Origin: Pegoplata infirma
Lineage: Eukaryota; Arthropoda; Insecta; Diptera; Anthomyiidae
Assembly: GCA_963921195.1 (NCBI GenBank)
Contig: OY992536.1
Location: 104,496,778 to 104,560,777 of the forward strand
Reading direction: 5' to 3'
DNA: 64,000 nucleotides
A program made the position numbers and the translations under genes. Of the stretch, positions 11,796-23,800 are shown one piece after another (position 1 is the stretch's first letter; each line of letters opens with the position of its first letter). The notes beneath the pieces were generated by a model. The model was not told the DNA's origin. It did no database searches and saw only the letters and a list, made by a program, of their open reading frames with translations.

Positions 11796-12329
11796 TGTAC
11801 TAAAATTAAAACAATGAAATTCGATATATACTTACAGTACTTATCCGCTCTACTTCTTTATCTGCCGACCTGTAGAATAGTGTACGGTAGTTGATACAAA
11901 AACTTACCTGAACATTACACTCCGTTTAGATAAGAAGACGCAATTACCGTCAAAAGTTAAAAATGTGTAATTGTAAGCAGTTAGAAAAATAGAAAATTGT
12001 CCAAAATAGTTTATAAATGTTCCCACAATTTACCACAAACTCGGAAAAAATTCACTAAAAAATAAGAAAATTAACTAAATTCAAGGAAATTTTATAATAA
12101 TTTAGCTCCATTGACATGTTTTTCTTTTGTTAAGTTCATATTTTTCTTAAAAATAAGCAAAGAACAAATTCTTTAATGTTATGCCAATTTACATTTGGTC
12201 AGTCATACCTTTGACTGCTCTAAGGGTACTCTTAGGGCAGTTAGAGCAGTTGGAGCAAATTTAAAAAAAATTCATTTTGTGTGGCTTTTTAGGCCCTTTA
12301 GATATTGGATTGTTTTGAAAAAACGTTTA
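11796..12329. other. Unclassified AT-rich sequence
   Basis: No gene recognised. Phrases like TAAGGGTACTCTTAGGGCAG near 12225 resemble the repeat family at 49.2-53.3 kb. Confidence 0.35.
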
Positions 12330-12790
12330 AGCATGAAAATTAATGAGGGTCGGGCATGCTATTGACCGCTCTATGATGCCATTGGAGCAGTAGAAAATTA
12401 CAATAAATTTTTTTCAAAAAATTAAAAAAAATAGTAATAATTGTTATCCCACGGTTATACTGGGCAAACAATTTGTAGAATCGATAGAAGATTTCCAAAA
12501 AAAAATTTTCAAAAAATTAAAGAGTACGTACATTTTCAAAAACTAAGTTTAACTATTAAAACTTAAAAATCGCATGCAAGAAAACTTTTAAGATTTTTTT
12601 TTTTAAAGTACGAAAGAAAACAAAAAAAAATGGAATTTGGACCATTTTTAAAAAAGTTATGAGCAAAAGAAATGTGAGTAAAGGAACCAATCACCACGGT
12701 TCACTAAATGAAAATTTACCACGAAAGACTTTTCAAACAGTACTAAAAACTAAATTGAGTAAATAAAAGTAAATTGTAGTAGGTAATCGA
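12330..12790. repeat. Dispersed repeat shared with 50070-50560
   Basis: GTTATCCCACGGTTATACTG (here), GGGCAAA and TTTGTAGAATCGATAGAAG reappear in the same order near 50160. Flank of the GACCGACCCC foldback family. Confidence 0.5.
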
Positions 12791-12956
12791 ATGGAGCTAC
12801 ATATTATTGATCAGTGATCGATTCTAGTGGTGTTTTCTGAACAAAAAATGTGCATTGTTAAAATGTGTACTTTTAAAATGTTGACATGGCCCAGAAACGA
12901 TGTAGCATTTTTTACACTCAGAAAAGAAAGCAAAAAATGTTGTTTTGTACGAAAAT

Positions 12957-13033
12957 TGCCCTGATGTGCTGGTTCGGTGGATGTGTTTTTCGCTTATATT
13001 TCCGGCAGCTCAGGTTCGAATCCCGGTGATGGC
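12957..13033 (+). repeat. tRNA-like SINE head
   Basis: About 77 nt from GCCCTGATGTGCTGGTTCGG to CAGGTTCGAATCCCGGTGAT and GGCC. It has a clear B box (GGTTCGAATCC), a D-arm-like segment and GCC/GGC ends. Stems carry mismatches, so a tRNA-derived SINE promoter is likelier than a working tRNA. Confidence 0.4.
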
Positions 13034-13226
13034 CATCACATATTTTTTTAATTTTTTTTTTTTTTTGCTTTTATATTATTTTTTTTTTTTTAATTATTTA
13101 AACTTTAAAAAAAAAATCCAAAAAATAAACAAATTAGGTCGATTTTATATGATTTTTTTTTTTAATATTAACTTATTTAGAAAAAAAAATGTTTAAATAA
13201 ACAAAATTACGTAATTGAATAAAAAA

Positions 13227-14041
13227 CAAGTAAAAAAATTATAGTCGGTCAAGACCGACCATATAATACCAGTTTCCCGGAAAATGGTTCCCAAGTTCAA
13301 ACATGGACTGATTAGATCCATATTTTGTCAAATCTTTAATAAGTGTAAAAAACACTCACAAATCAAATTTGAGTGAATTAGGCTTCTTTCTGTTGACAAT
13401 AAACCGATTTAACTGAATATCGGGCTAAATTTTCAATTGGGGCGGGCCTAAGTCGAAAAATGGTCCGATGATAATCAGATTTGATAAGGTTGTTAATGTA
13501 TGCGTTTAACATACACAAACAGAATTTTAAGTAAATATTTTTTATTTTCATGAAATTTGAGTGATTTATGTGAAAATCGGGAAGGTGGTTTGTATGGGGG
13601 CTACAGGAAGAACCGGACCGATTTCTTTAAAATTCGGAATGGTGATTTGTGTTAGATAGATAATTACCTGCCAAATTTCGAAAAGATACCTATTATAATG
13701 CGATTGTTAGAGTCATTTGAGCCAAAACTAATGAGGACCTTTGTATTGGGGCTAGGTCTAAATATGGATCGATTTTTTCCAATTTCAATAGGCTTCGCCC
13801 TTGGGCCAAAAGAGGCTTAAGTTTCAAATTTAAAGTGAATTGATTAAAAATTGCGACCTATATCGTGTTTACAACGTTTACATGGAGAGACAGACGGACG
13901 GACAGGCGGCTAAATCGACTCAAAAAGTGATTCTGAGTTGATCGGTATACTTAAAAGTGGGTCTAGGACCAATATTTCGGGTAGTTACAAACATCAGCAC
14001 AAACTCATTATACCCTGTACCACAGTGTGGTGTAAGGTATA
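13227..14041 (-). mobile_element. DINE-1-like Helentron, subfamily III, copy 1
   Basis: Reading the minus strand: 5' TATACC...ACCACACTGTGGTACAGGGTATAATGA-type start (14041 side), GTCY/GTCC run near 13897, 3' hairpin TCGGTCTTGACCGA and ACTTG end near 13227. Relatives at 17420, 18893 and 32888. Non-coding. Confidence 0.72.
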
Positions 14042-14279
14042 AAAATACCAGCGTCACATGCCACGACACATCCTCTGCACCACAACAGCACCAGTTAACT
14101 TGTGCGCTTAATTTGAGTTTTGCTACATGAGAGAATAACAGGGCAGTTTTTTACACCGTCATTTGATTTTGGGGTGGAACACATGCAATTTTTTCATCAC
14201 AGGCAGGCAATATTTTGAGAAAATGCTGGGAAGTATTAACAAACTCAGTAAAAGCTAATTTGACATATTTCGATTTCTA

Positions 14280-14922
14280 CACTCAAAATAATAACTCTGT
14301 TAAATTACAGAAAAACTCTGCTAATTTAACAGAGTACACCATACTTTTCCAGCTAGCAACATTTCTTTGTAATTTTACTATAAAACTCTGTAAAATGGTT
14401 TTGACAAAAAAAACTGTTAATTTACAGAGTTGCTAGTAAAATATTGGTTAAATAAAACACCATTTAGCAAAGAAAAACTCTGTAAATTTACAGAGTTTTC
14501 TAAAATGCGTTTGATGCAACCAAAATTGTACAGAAAAAAACTCTGTAAATTTACAGAGTTTAGTAAAATACATGTTATTTTGTAAACTTTTTATAAGATT
14601 TTGGAAAAGATTTTTTTTGTGCCTTTTTAACATTGTCTCAAAAAAAATACAAATTAAATTTTGGTGTTTTTACAGAAAACTCTGTTTTAACTAGGAAATT
14701 AAGATTACACAGAAATAAATCTGTATTTTAGCAGAAAACTCTGTTAAATTAAGTTAACAAAGTTAAAAGTAATATTACAGATGAAACTTTGTTTTTTTGT
14801 CACAACAAAATACAAAGTATTTTCTTTAAATCTGTATTTTGACAGAAAACTCTGTCAAATATCTGTTGAATAGAGATTACAGTCATTTTACAGAGTAATT
14901 TAGAGAGTTATTATTTTGAGTG
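14280..14922. mobile_element. CTCTGT family TA-site MITE, copy 1
   Basis: CACTCAAAATAATAACTCTG at left with its inverse at right, TA on both sides (14278-14279, 14923-14924). The body is filled with palindromic CTCTGTAAATTTACAGAG. Serves as the reference for the nested copies at 56-59.6 kb. TA target implies Tc1/mariner-type mobilisation. Confidence 0.72.
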
Positions 14923-14924
14923 TA

Positions 14925-16650
14925 TCATATCATCGAACACATCGTCCCTTTGGTCGATGTGTTCACAAACTTTGGTCGAAGAAAATTCTTGTCAAAAATG
15001 TCGGTAGGAAAGGGTTAATATCTTTAAGTAAGTTTGCTGTAAGTAAGTAATAAAAACTTTTGTGGAATGCAAATCACAGTGGGGCAAAGTGTTTCAAACC
15101 AGTTTTTAATAAAAAATCTAATTCAACTTTAGTTTGTATTAAATTTGAAAAAAACAATTTGTATTTTTTTTTTATAAAAAAAAGCTGTTATTGATCGATT
15201 TTTCTAGAAATTTTGTTATGTAATTTGTATTTGTATGGTGCTGTAGCTAATTTATTCTTTTTTGATATTCCATTCAGCGTGTTTCGAGCATACTTACTTA
15301 TATTTATAAATTTTCATTAATTTAAGCTTTTTAAGCGTTTTTATTTTTGGTTTCGAAAGTTTTTGTTTAATATTTTGAAATTTATTTTTTATTTATTATT
15401 GAGTTTTTGGTGTTTCTTTTTTTTTTTTTGTTTTTGTTTTTGAAGTTGTTTAACAAGTTTAGAAAATAAAATTAAACAAAAATATGAATAATTGATAGAA
15501 ATGTAAATTATTTGTACTTTTTTTTTTGTTAAAATGAAAGGAAATGGTTAAGGAAATTAAAAAATAATGTTATACAAAAAAAAAAAATGGTCAAAAATGT
15601 TTGATGGTGTGTTAAAAGTGGGGCCAAAGCAATTTTTTTTTTAATAAAAAATATGTATGTGATAAATAAAAAAATCGCTTAATTGACAACACTTGTGGGC
15701 TGAAATTTTTTTCAAAATTATCCTTAAAAAGCGTTAGTTTTACAGATATTTTTTATTTTGAAATCAACCGAAGAAATGTTCACTTAAAAACTTTTTGACT
15801 TATAAAAACGCTATAAATATTGTGAATTTAGCGATTTTAAGCTATAATCATTTACACTATTAATTTTATCAAAAAAAAACTTTGGCTTTTATGTTTTTTA
15901 AATTTAATTATGTGCCCAAACTTAGTTTAACTAAAAATAAATCAAAAAAAAAAGTTCAAATATATTTTTTTAATTTATAAAAAAATAAAATTATTAAAAA
16001 TAAATTTTTTATTAAAACTAAAATTTTAATTGATACTTTGTTTTGTTTAATGATTGTAATACAATTTATTTGTGTGTGTGTGTTGAATAAATTTGTTAAT
16101 TTTTATATTAAATTTTTTAATACATTTTATCTGTCATTTCATATTTTTTATACATGAATTTGAATTTGTGGAGTTAAGGAAAGGGGGAATATGTTTTTTA
16201 TAGAAAGTTTCTTACAACTAATTGCATATAATTCTAATACAGTTTTTGGGTTTTTTTTTACTAACATTTATTTTTTGGGGGGTTTATTATGCATAATTTT
16301 TACGTAGAAACATAATACATTTATAATATATTTTAATATATATTTTTTTTGGGCATTTATGTTTAATATTTAAGCAAATTTTTTTTATATAATACAAATA
16401 TTTGTTTGAAAAAGAAACAATTGTTTGGTTTAAAATAATTTTTTAATTTAAAAAAAAATATATAATTGTCAAAAATAATATCCAACTAACATTTTTGTTT
16501 TGAGTGTATAGTTTTGAATTTCTTCCAAAAGTGATGTCAACTAAATTTAAGTTTTTTTTAAAACAATGATGATGACAAGTGCACACATTTTAATTTTTTT
16601 ATGTTTTTAGAGAGGTTTTTTGTTTTTTAGAAAGTTAGCATTACTTATTT
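14925..16650. other. AT-rich sequence, no gene
   Basis: Long T-rich and A-rich runs and short frames only; a TGTGTGTGTG microsatellite near 16072-16081. No repeat shared with the rest of the window was seen. Confidence 0.4.
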
Positions 16651-17419
16651 CTCTCCGGTATCGGGGCACGTGTCCGAGGCCCCGACCTTGCGAATGCCTC
16701 AAAAAGCCAATAAATTACCTTAAACCAAAAAAGAGCTTTATTTTTACTTATTTTAATTTGTATTTAATATTAAAGAAAAAGTATCGGATTCTGAAACATT
16801 TTTCGTATAGAAAAAGTTTCAGACATTTTTCGTATAGGAAAAGTCTCATATTCTGAGACATGTTTTGTTTAGAAAAAGTCTCAGACTCACAATCTGAGAC
16901 ATTTTTCATAAAGAAAAAGTCTCAGATTCTGAGACATTTTTTGTTTAGAAAAAATCTTTTACTATACGAAAAATGTCTGAGAGATTTTTCGTATAGTAAA
17001 AGTCTTAGATTCCGAGACATTTTTTGTTTAAAAAAGTCTCAGACTCAGAGACATTTTCGTATAAAACAAGTCTCAGATTCTGAGAGATTTTTCGTATAAA
17101 AAAAGTCTTAGATTCTGAGACATTTTTTATATAGAAAATAGAAAAAGTTTCAGATTCTGAGACATTTTTCGTATGGAAAAAGTCTCAGATTCTGAAAAAA
17201 TGTTCTTATAAAAAAAGTCACAGATTCTTAGAAATTTTTCGTATAGAAAACGTCTCAGATATTGAGACATTTTCGTGTAGAAAAAGTCTAAGATTCAGAG
17301 ACATTTTTCGTATAGAAAAATAAAAAACATTTTTCTCAGAGTCTGAGACATTTTTCGCATAGAAATTCTCAGATTCTGAGAAATTTTTAGTATAAAAAAG
17401 TTTCAGATTCTGAGATATT

Positions 17420-18106
17420 TATACCCTACACCACACTGTGGTACAGGGTATAATGAGTTTGTGCTGATGTTTGTAACTACCTGAAATATTGGTCCTAGAC
17501 CAACATTTAAGTATACCGATCGACTCAGAATCACTTTTAGATTCGATCTAGCGATGTCCGTCCGTCTGTCTGTCCATGTAAACGGTGTTAACACGATACA
17601 GGTCGCAATTCTTAATCAATTGAATTGAAATTTTAAACTTAAGCCTCTCTTGGCCCAAGAGCGAAGCCTATTGAAAAAAAATCGGTTCATAAATAGATCT
17701 AGCCCCCATACAAAGGGGTTTGTCTTCACAAATCACCATTCCGAATTTTAAATGAATCGGACAAGTTCTTCTTGTAGCCCCCATACAAAAAATCTTCCCA
17801 ACATAAATCTCTCAAATTTCATTAAAATAGAAAATATTTAATTAAAATTTTGTTTATGTATGATAAACGCGTACTTTAATAACCTTATCAAATCTAATTA
17901 TCATCGGACCAGTTTTGGACTTAGGCTCCGTGTGAAATATTCAGTAAAGAGGTTTATTTCACTCAAATTTGATTTGTGAGTGTTTTTACACTTATTAAAG
18001 ATTAGACAAAATATAGATCTAATCGGTCCATTGGACCAATTTTCCGGGAAACTCTGGTGTAGGGTATTATATGGTCGGTCTTGACCGACTATTACTTTCT
18101 TACTTG
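17420..18106 (+). mobile_element. DINE-1-like Helentron, subfamily III, copy 2
   Basis: Starts TATACCCTACACCACACTGT, has the GCGATGTCCGTCCGTCTGTC core at 17552, and ends GGTCGGTCTTGACCGACTAT then ACTTG. Inserted in the 35-bp satellite, whose units resume at once on both sides. Confidence 0.8.
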
Positions 18107-18544
18107 TTTTCGTATAGAAAAAGTCTCAGATTCTGATACATTTTTCGTGTAGAAAAATTCTCGGATTCTGAGAAATTTTTTGAATAAAAAAAATTTAAAA
18201 TTCTAAGACATTTTTTTGTGTAGATAAAGTCTCAGATTCCGAGACATTTTTTGTGTAGATAAAGTCTCAAATTTTGAGTCATTTTTCGTATAGAAAAAGT
18301 CTCAGACTATGAGACATTTTTCATATAGAAAAGGTCTTTTAAGTAATTTTTTGTATAAAAAATGTTATAGATTCGGATATTTGTTTTAGATACTTTTCGC
18401 ATAAAAAAGGTCTCAGATTCTGAGATATTTTTCGTATAGAAAGATTCTCATAATCAAATTTTAAAACATTTTTCGAAGTGAAATAGTATTAGATTCTGAG
18501 ACATTTTTCGTATAGAAAAATTTTTTGTGTTCAAATAGTCTCAG

Positions 18545-18721
18545 CGTGCCAGCCTTTGAAACTGGGGGTCGTGGGTTCGATTCCCACCAGAGCCCTTGGT
18601 TTTTTCGCTACAACGAGACGACGGTCATTGTTACCAGTTCTCGTTTAGGTTGAAGTTATTAAAAAATGTATTGGAAAAGAGGGAATGATATGGCTCCAAA
18701 GATAAAAAAATAAAAAAAAAA
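18545..18721 (+). mobile_element. tRNA-derived SINE with poly-A tail and target duplication
   Basis: Flanked by the 12-bp duplication AAATAGTCTCAG (18533-18544, 18722-18733). It begins with the 3' part of a tRNA-like sequence: anticodon-arm-like CCAGCCTTTGAAACTGG and a perfect T arm GTGGG-TTCGATT-CCCAC. A tRNA-unrelated body follows, and it ends in an A-rich tail. The A-box part is missing, so it is 5'-truncated. Duplication plus A tail indicate LINE-mediated retrotransposition. Confidence 0.75.
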
Positions 18722-18892
18722 AAATAGTCTCAGATTCTAAAAAAAATTATAAAAAAAAGTCTCAGATTGTGAAACATTTTGCGTGTAGAAAAAGTCTCAG
18801 GTTCTGCGACATTTTTTTATGGAAAAGTCTCAGAGCCTGAGAAATTTTTTTGCCTGGAAAAGTCGCAGATTCTGAGATTCTCGCTGTGGTAT

Positions 18893-19630
18893 AGGGTATA
18901 ATAAGTTTGTGCTACCCGACCCACTTTTAAGTATATCGATCGACTCACTTTTTGCGTCGATTTTCTGCCTGTCTGTTCATGTAAACGGTGTAATTACGAG
19001 ACAGGTCGCAATTGTTAATCAATTCACTCGAAATTTAAATCTTAAACCTCTCTTAGCCCAAGGACGAAGTATATTGAAATTAAAAAAAATGGTCCATGAT
19101 TAGACCTAGCCCCAATACAAATTTCTTTTTGAATTTTGGCTCAAACGACTTTAATTACCGTATTATATTGGATATCTTTTCGAAATTAGGCAAGTAAACG
19201 TGTTTTGTATTCACAAATTACCATTACGAATTTTAAAGGAATCGGACCAGTTCTTCTAGTAGCCCCCATACAAACCACCTTCCCGATACTGACAAAAATC
19301 TCTCAAATTTCATGAAAATTTAAAATATTTAATTGAAATTTCGTTTGTGCGTGTTTAACGCGTAGTTTAATTACCCAATCGAATCCGATTATAATCGCAC
19401 TATTTTTGGACATATCAAAATTTCGCCCAATATTTAGTTAAATTGTTTATTGGCAACAAAAAGAAGCATATTTCACTTAAATTTGGTTTGTGAGGGTTTT
19501 TTGCACTTATTGAAGATTTGATAAAAGATTGGTCCCATCGGTCAATGCTTTAACTTAGGACCCATTTTCCGGGAAACACTGGCTAAAGTATTATATGGTC
19601 GATCTTGACCGACTATAATTTTCTTACTTG
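18893..19630 (+). mobile_element. DINE-1-like Helentron, subfamily III, copy 3 (5' worn)
   Basis: GCTGTGGTATAGGGTATAAT start, a worn TGCCTGTCTGTTC run near 18966, GGTCGATCTTGACCGACTAT hairpin and TTACTTG end. Also lies inside the satellite array. Confidence 0.72.
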
Positions 19631-19959
19631 TTTCCATTGGAAAAGTCTGAGATTCTAAGATATTTTTCCAATACGAAATGTTTCAGATTTTGAAAAAGTT
19701 TGAGATTCTGAGATATTTTTCCTATACGAAATGTTTCAGATTCTGAGATATTTTTTTATACGAAAAGTGTTTTCTTGTCATGCGACTTTTTATGTGCCAG
19801 TGGGGGCCCCAAATTCGTTTGTTCCCAAGGGCCCTGCCATACCTTAATATGGCCCCGGTTATGGGCTCGTTACTTAACTGGTAACGCAACAAAAGTAGCA
19901 GCAATAAATATGCTGTTTTCTTTTTGTTATATGCATGTAAACGATTAAAGTACAAAGTA

Positions 19960-20702
19960 TCATCTTACGTGAAAATCTAATTAAGTAATGATGTCCTATA
20001 TTTTATGCTTCTGATGACTAAAATCTTATTTGTGAATTCACATAAATTTTCCAAAAAAATAATATATATTTTACTTTATTTTTTATAAATTTAGAATGTT
20101 AGCGCTTCGATTTAGCGTTATTTTGTTGATAATTTAAAACAAATTATATATTTTTTGTGTTGACATCACTTATTTTCTTAAATCACTCATTTTTTTAATC
20201 TCTTGTCCCTCTTTTTATTTTAATCTCTTTACCATTAAAATAATCGTTTCTTTTAATTTTTTTTTTTTCTACACTTAAAGAAATTATTTTAAGTTTGTTT
20301 AAAATGAGTCTTCTTCTTAATAAAATAATATTTTTTTTTGTTTAAATAATTTTTAATATCATGATATTTTATGTAGCTTTTCTTTTGTTGTTGGTTTTTT
20401 AGTCATAATTTACATAAAAATGTTTTTTTTGTTGAAGTTTTAAATATTTTTTTTTTTGTTATGTATTTTGTGTTGTCTTTGAGATTAATTTTTTTTATTT
20501 TTCTGTGTAAAAGTTTTTTTTATTTAGTTTTACTTAGATTTTTTTTGCTGATTTTCTTTTTAAATTGTTTCTCTCTCAATCTTAATTTAATGTATTTTTT
20601 GTTTATAATTTAATTTATATCGTTTACTTATATTTAAGTATATTTTTTCTAAATATTTTCTGCTTTCGATTTGTAATCCTGTTTTCTCTCCCCGTAAGCA
20701 CT
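19960..20702 (-). other. Probable Syt4 3' UTR / downstream sequence
   Basis: T-rich on the plus strand (A-rich on the gene strand), with no repeat family from this window and no reading frame. Minus-strand AATAAA hexamers lie at 20499-20494 and 20524-20519, about 200 nt after the stop, and another near 20076. The UTR length is inferred; no transcript evidence is available. Confidence 0.4.
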
Positions 20703-20822
20703 TTACTCATTTAATTTGTGCCATTCGGCAATTTGTCTTCGTGGTGAATTGCAAACTTCATTCCAGTGATTAAGGGCTGTACCATTTGAATTTGGTCCAC
20801 CTAATTCAAGTCGACCAATTAC
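20703..20822 (-). CDS. Syt4: Syt4 coding exon 4 (C-terminus)
   Basis: 120 nt: 39 codons plus TAA (20705-20703). The acceptor is a strong pyrimidine tract ending CCCCACCTTAG (AG at 20824-20823). It encodes [14 protein letters not shown]... and ends [16 protein letters not shown] matches the WHxL motif that closes synaptotagmin C2B domains and is used in vesicle docking. It is separated from exon 3 by a 6.7-kb transposon-filled intron. Confidence 0.93.
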   Translation of the reverse strand, partial: VIGRLELGGPNSNGTALNHWNEVCNSPRRQIAEWHKLNE

Positions 20823-23800
20823 CTAAGGTGGGGTAGAAAGAGAGTTTGTTATTATAAGAAATTTATTAATGGGGAAAGGTTTTACGAATTCTCCAATTTT
20901 CGAAGACTTATAATTGGAGGTACTCTTTTCGAATACAAGACATGCCACAAGGTAACATAAGCAAAGAGTATCAATACTAAAGAGATCTGAACTCGCTCTT
21001 CTTCTGTTAAAGCCGCTCTTAAATTCCCTTTGCTAAGTCCGCCATCGAACTGGACGTTTGATCAAACCAAAAAAAATCCCTTAAGTTCGATATAAACAAA
21101 AAAAAAGTGTTGCAGTTTGGCGATTTTCAGACTAAAGCTAGCGTTTTTTTTTCATCTAACTGTAAAAAAAGTTTTTTTTGTGGATTATCGGGAAATCTAA
21201 TGACTTTTTATTTGCTGACAATTTGTTTTACACACTTTTAAAGGTATTTCTTAAACAATATTAACATAAAAATTATAAATTGATACATTTTTTTAAAATT
21301 TATTAAGCGCTTTTTCGATATAAAAAGTTAGCATTATTTGTCAAACCAACAATGTTAATTTAACATTATCGTATTTTCCTCGTCTAACAGTTTTCGTACC
21401 TTCTGTTAAAAAGTTCCAAAATATTAAGAGCGGGAGACAAAGAGCTTGACATAAGTCTCTATAGACAGAAATTCTACATCAAATAAAATTGATAATATTG
21501 CAATCTTACGGCGCTTTAGGAAATGTTTACTAGATTAGAGTTGTCAAACCTATGACAACTCTAATCTACTCTAAACCTGATTTTTCTATTTTCCGGTTTT
21601 TCAAAAAATGCGGTTTTCGAGGTGTTCGAGAAACCAGTTTTTTGTGTCGAATTATTCGATAATTTTTAATACTTAATGATTTTTATGGCATAGTTGAGAA
21701 GTCATTTCCTGCCATCATTTCCTTACTGTTTTATCTTGAGAATCACGAGTCACGTAATTGTCGAATCACGCTTGATCGTGAGTATTTTTTTTCATCCACT
21801 TTAGCGCTAGTACCAAAAAAAGTTCGAGCGCAATTAAAATTCTTCCACGAATTATTCGTGATTTCCAAAACTGATTTAAATCCCAATGAGAATGTAAAAA
21901 AAAATATTTAATTAAATTAATTAAGTGATAGAGTTTATTTGTTCATGACGAATAAATTCTAAAATTGGGGTTTTGTTAGATTTTATAAGTAGTTCGAGAA
22001 ATTCCATATTAGAAGGAGTTTGCATGTTTTGTGTTGCACAGTGTAATTGTACATTGAAAATATTAAAAAAAAAAATAAATAATAATTTTTCAAAAACTTT
22101 TTTAGACCGTTTTTAAAGCCATATAACACACAGTGTCCTTGAACCAACTTTTAATGAAGGGTATTAGCACATCATTTATTTTTACTGATTTGGGTTATTT
22201 ACATTCTAAATAGTGTGTAAAAAAATTATAGCCCATAACTTGTTGAGCCGTTTTTGAAAAAAGTCATTTTGAAAAACATTACCCGTTTTCTATTAAAAAT
22301 TTCAATATTTAAATTTTTTAAAAGCTTTAAATTGGTGAAACAAAAAAAAATCACCAACAAGGAGACTTACACTAAAAATATGTACAGTCAAACTCGGTTA
22401 TAACGAACTCGGTTATAACGAATTCTCGGTTATAACGAACTAATTCTAAAGTCCCGACGTTTTAGCATAAATTTTCACACAAAATACTTCTTTTATAACG
22501 AACTCGGTTATAACGAATCCTCGGTTAAAACGAACTGCTTATTATGGTCCCACGAACACAACTTCATGTATATTTACCTTTTTATAACGAACTCCCATAA
22601 ATATTTTTTAATGTGTGGCAATCATTTTTATCAAACTAACAAAAGGTTGGAATTTTTTGGTTTATATTATAATTTTGATGAAATTTATTTATATTTTTAA
22701 TGATTTCTTCTCAATAAGTAGTTTATTTACGAAAAAAAACATCAAATAAAACAAAATGAAATCAATTTTTTTGGAAATAAAACTAGGTTGATAAAAAATA
22801 TACCCCGCTTATAGCGAACTTCGCTTATAACGAACTAATTTTACTGGTCCCTCGGAGTTCGTTATAACCGGGTTCGACTGTATGTATCGTCCATTCGATA
22901 AGATATTGCCCATTCCATTTAAGGAATTTCACATAATGCCTTGAAATATTGCATGTAAACCCCCTTAGAAAGTGAAGACAGGTTGTTGGTAAGTTCAGAA
23001 AAATTTTGAGGGTAGAAGTTAAGGGGGGGTCGGTCTTATATTTAACCCCTCAAGGAGGGGTAGAATGCTTCTAGAGGCATTCTAGGGAATGTTATAGTGG
23101 TAGGAAAATTTTTTTATAAAAATTTTGTTTTCGTATGGAAGCCCCTATAGGGAGTGGAGGTAGAGCTCAGGTATGTTTGAAAAAAAAAATGTTAGGGTGA
23201 AAGAATCTCACATTTTACCTCATTTTTGGCGAATCTGGGGCAGTTGTGTGGCTTTTTGTGAATTCTTAAACTTACACGCCCAACACAAAAAGCTCCACAA
23301 CTGTCCCGGAGTCGCCTAAAAAGAGGTAAAATGTGAGACTGAGCCCCATTAATTTTCCATCCCTAACAATTTTCCCAAACATACCTAAGCCCTATCTCCA
23401 TTTCAAAAGGGGGCTTCCATAGAAGGATTACAACGATAAAACTGCTCCTACTTCTAACTATCTTAAGGATGGCTCTGGAGGAATTAAATATTTTTCAGAA
23501 CACACTTTCCATCGACCCCATAAAGTATATATATTATTGATCAGTGATCCATTCTTAGACATTCTAGCGATGTCCGTCTGTCCGTCTGTGGACGACACGA
23601 TATACTCCAAATAGAGCTAGGCTCCTGAAATTTGGCACGAATATGTCTTATGGTATTGGGCTGGTTAAGTTCGAACATGGGCAAAATCGGATCAGGGGGA
23701 AAAAAGTTCCCCTCTTAAGAGCTAAACCAACCTCTGAAAAACTTCATTTTTTATAGGTTTTTTGTCCTTTTGCTTAGCAAACAAAACATTTTTATGTCAA

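Larger units (their letters stand above)
16780..19780 (+). repeat. 35-bp satellite array (interrupted)
   Basis: Degenerate tandem units around GACATTTTTCGTATAGAAAA and AGTCTCAGATTCTGA; the core TCTCAGATTCTGAGA is a near-perfect palindrome. Interrupted by two DINE copies and a SINE. GC-rich blocks flank it (GGTATCGGGGCACGTGTCCG near 16661; GTGGGGGCCCC near 19800), perhaps remnants of transposon ends, because the same monomer fills the hAT element at 60303-62503. Confidence 0.85.

Noticed and set aside
12957..13033. Functional tRNA gene
   Set aside because: Good B box, but mismatched T and acceptor stems and no convincing anticodon arm; more like a SINE head.
16780..19780. CRISPR-like or regulatory array of 35-bp repeats
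   Set aside because: Units abut each other, are degenerate, and recur inside a hAT element; satellite DNA.
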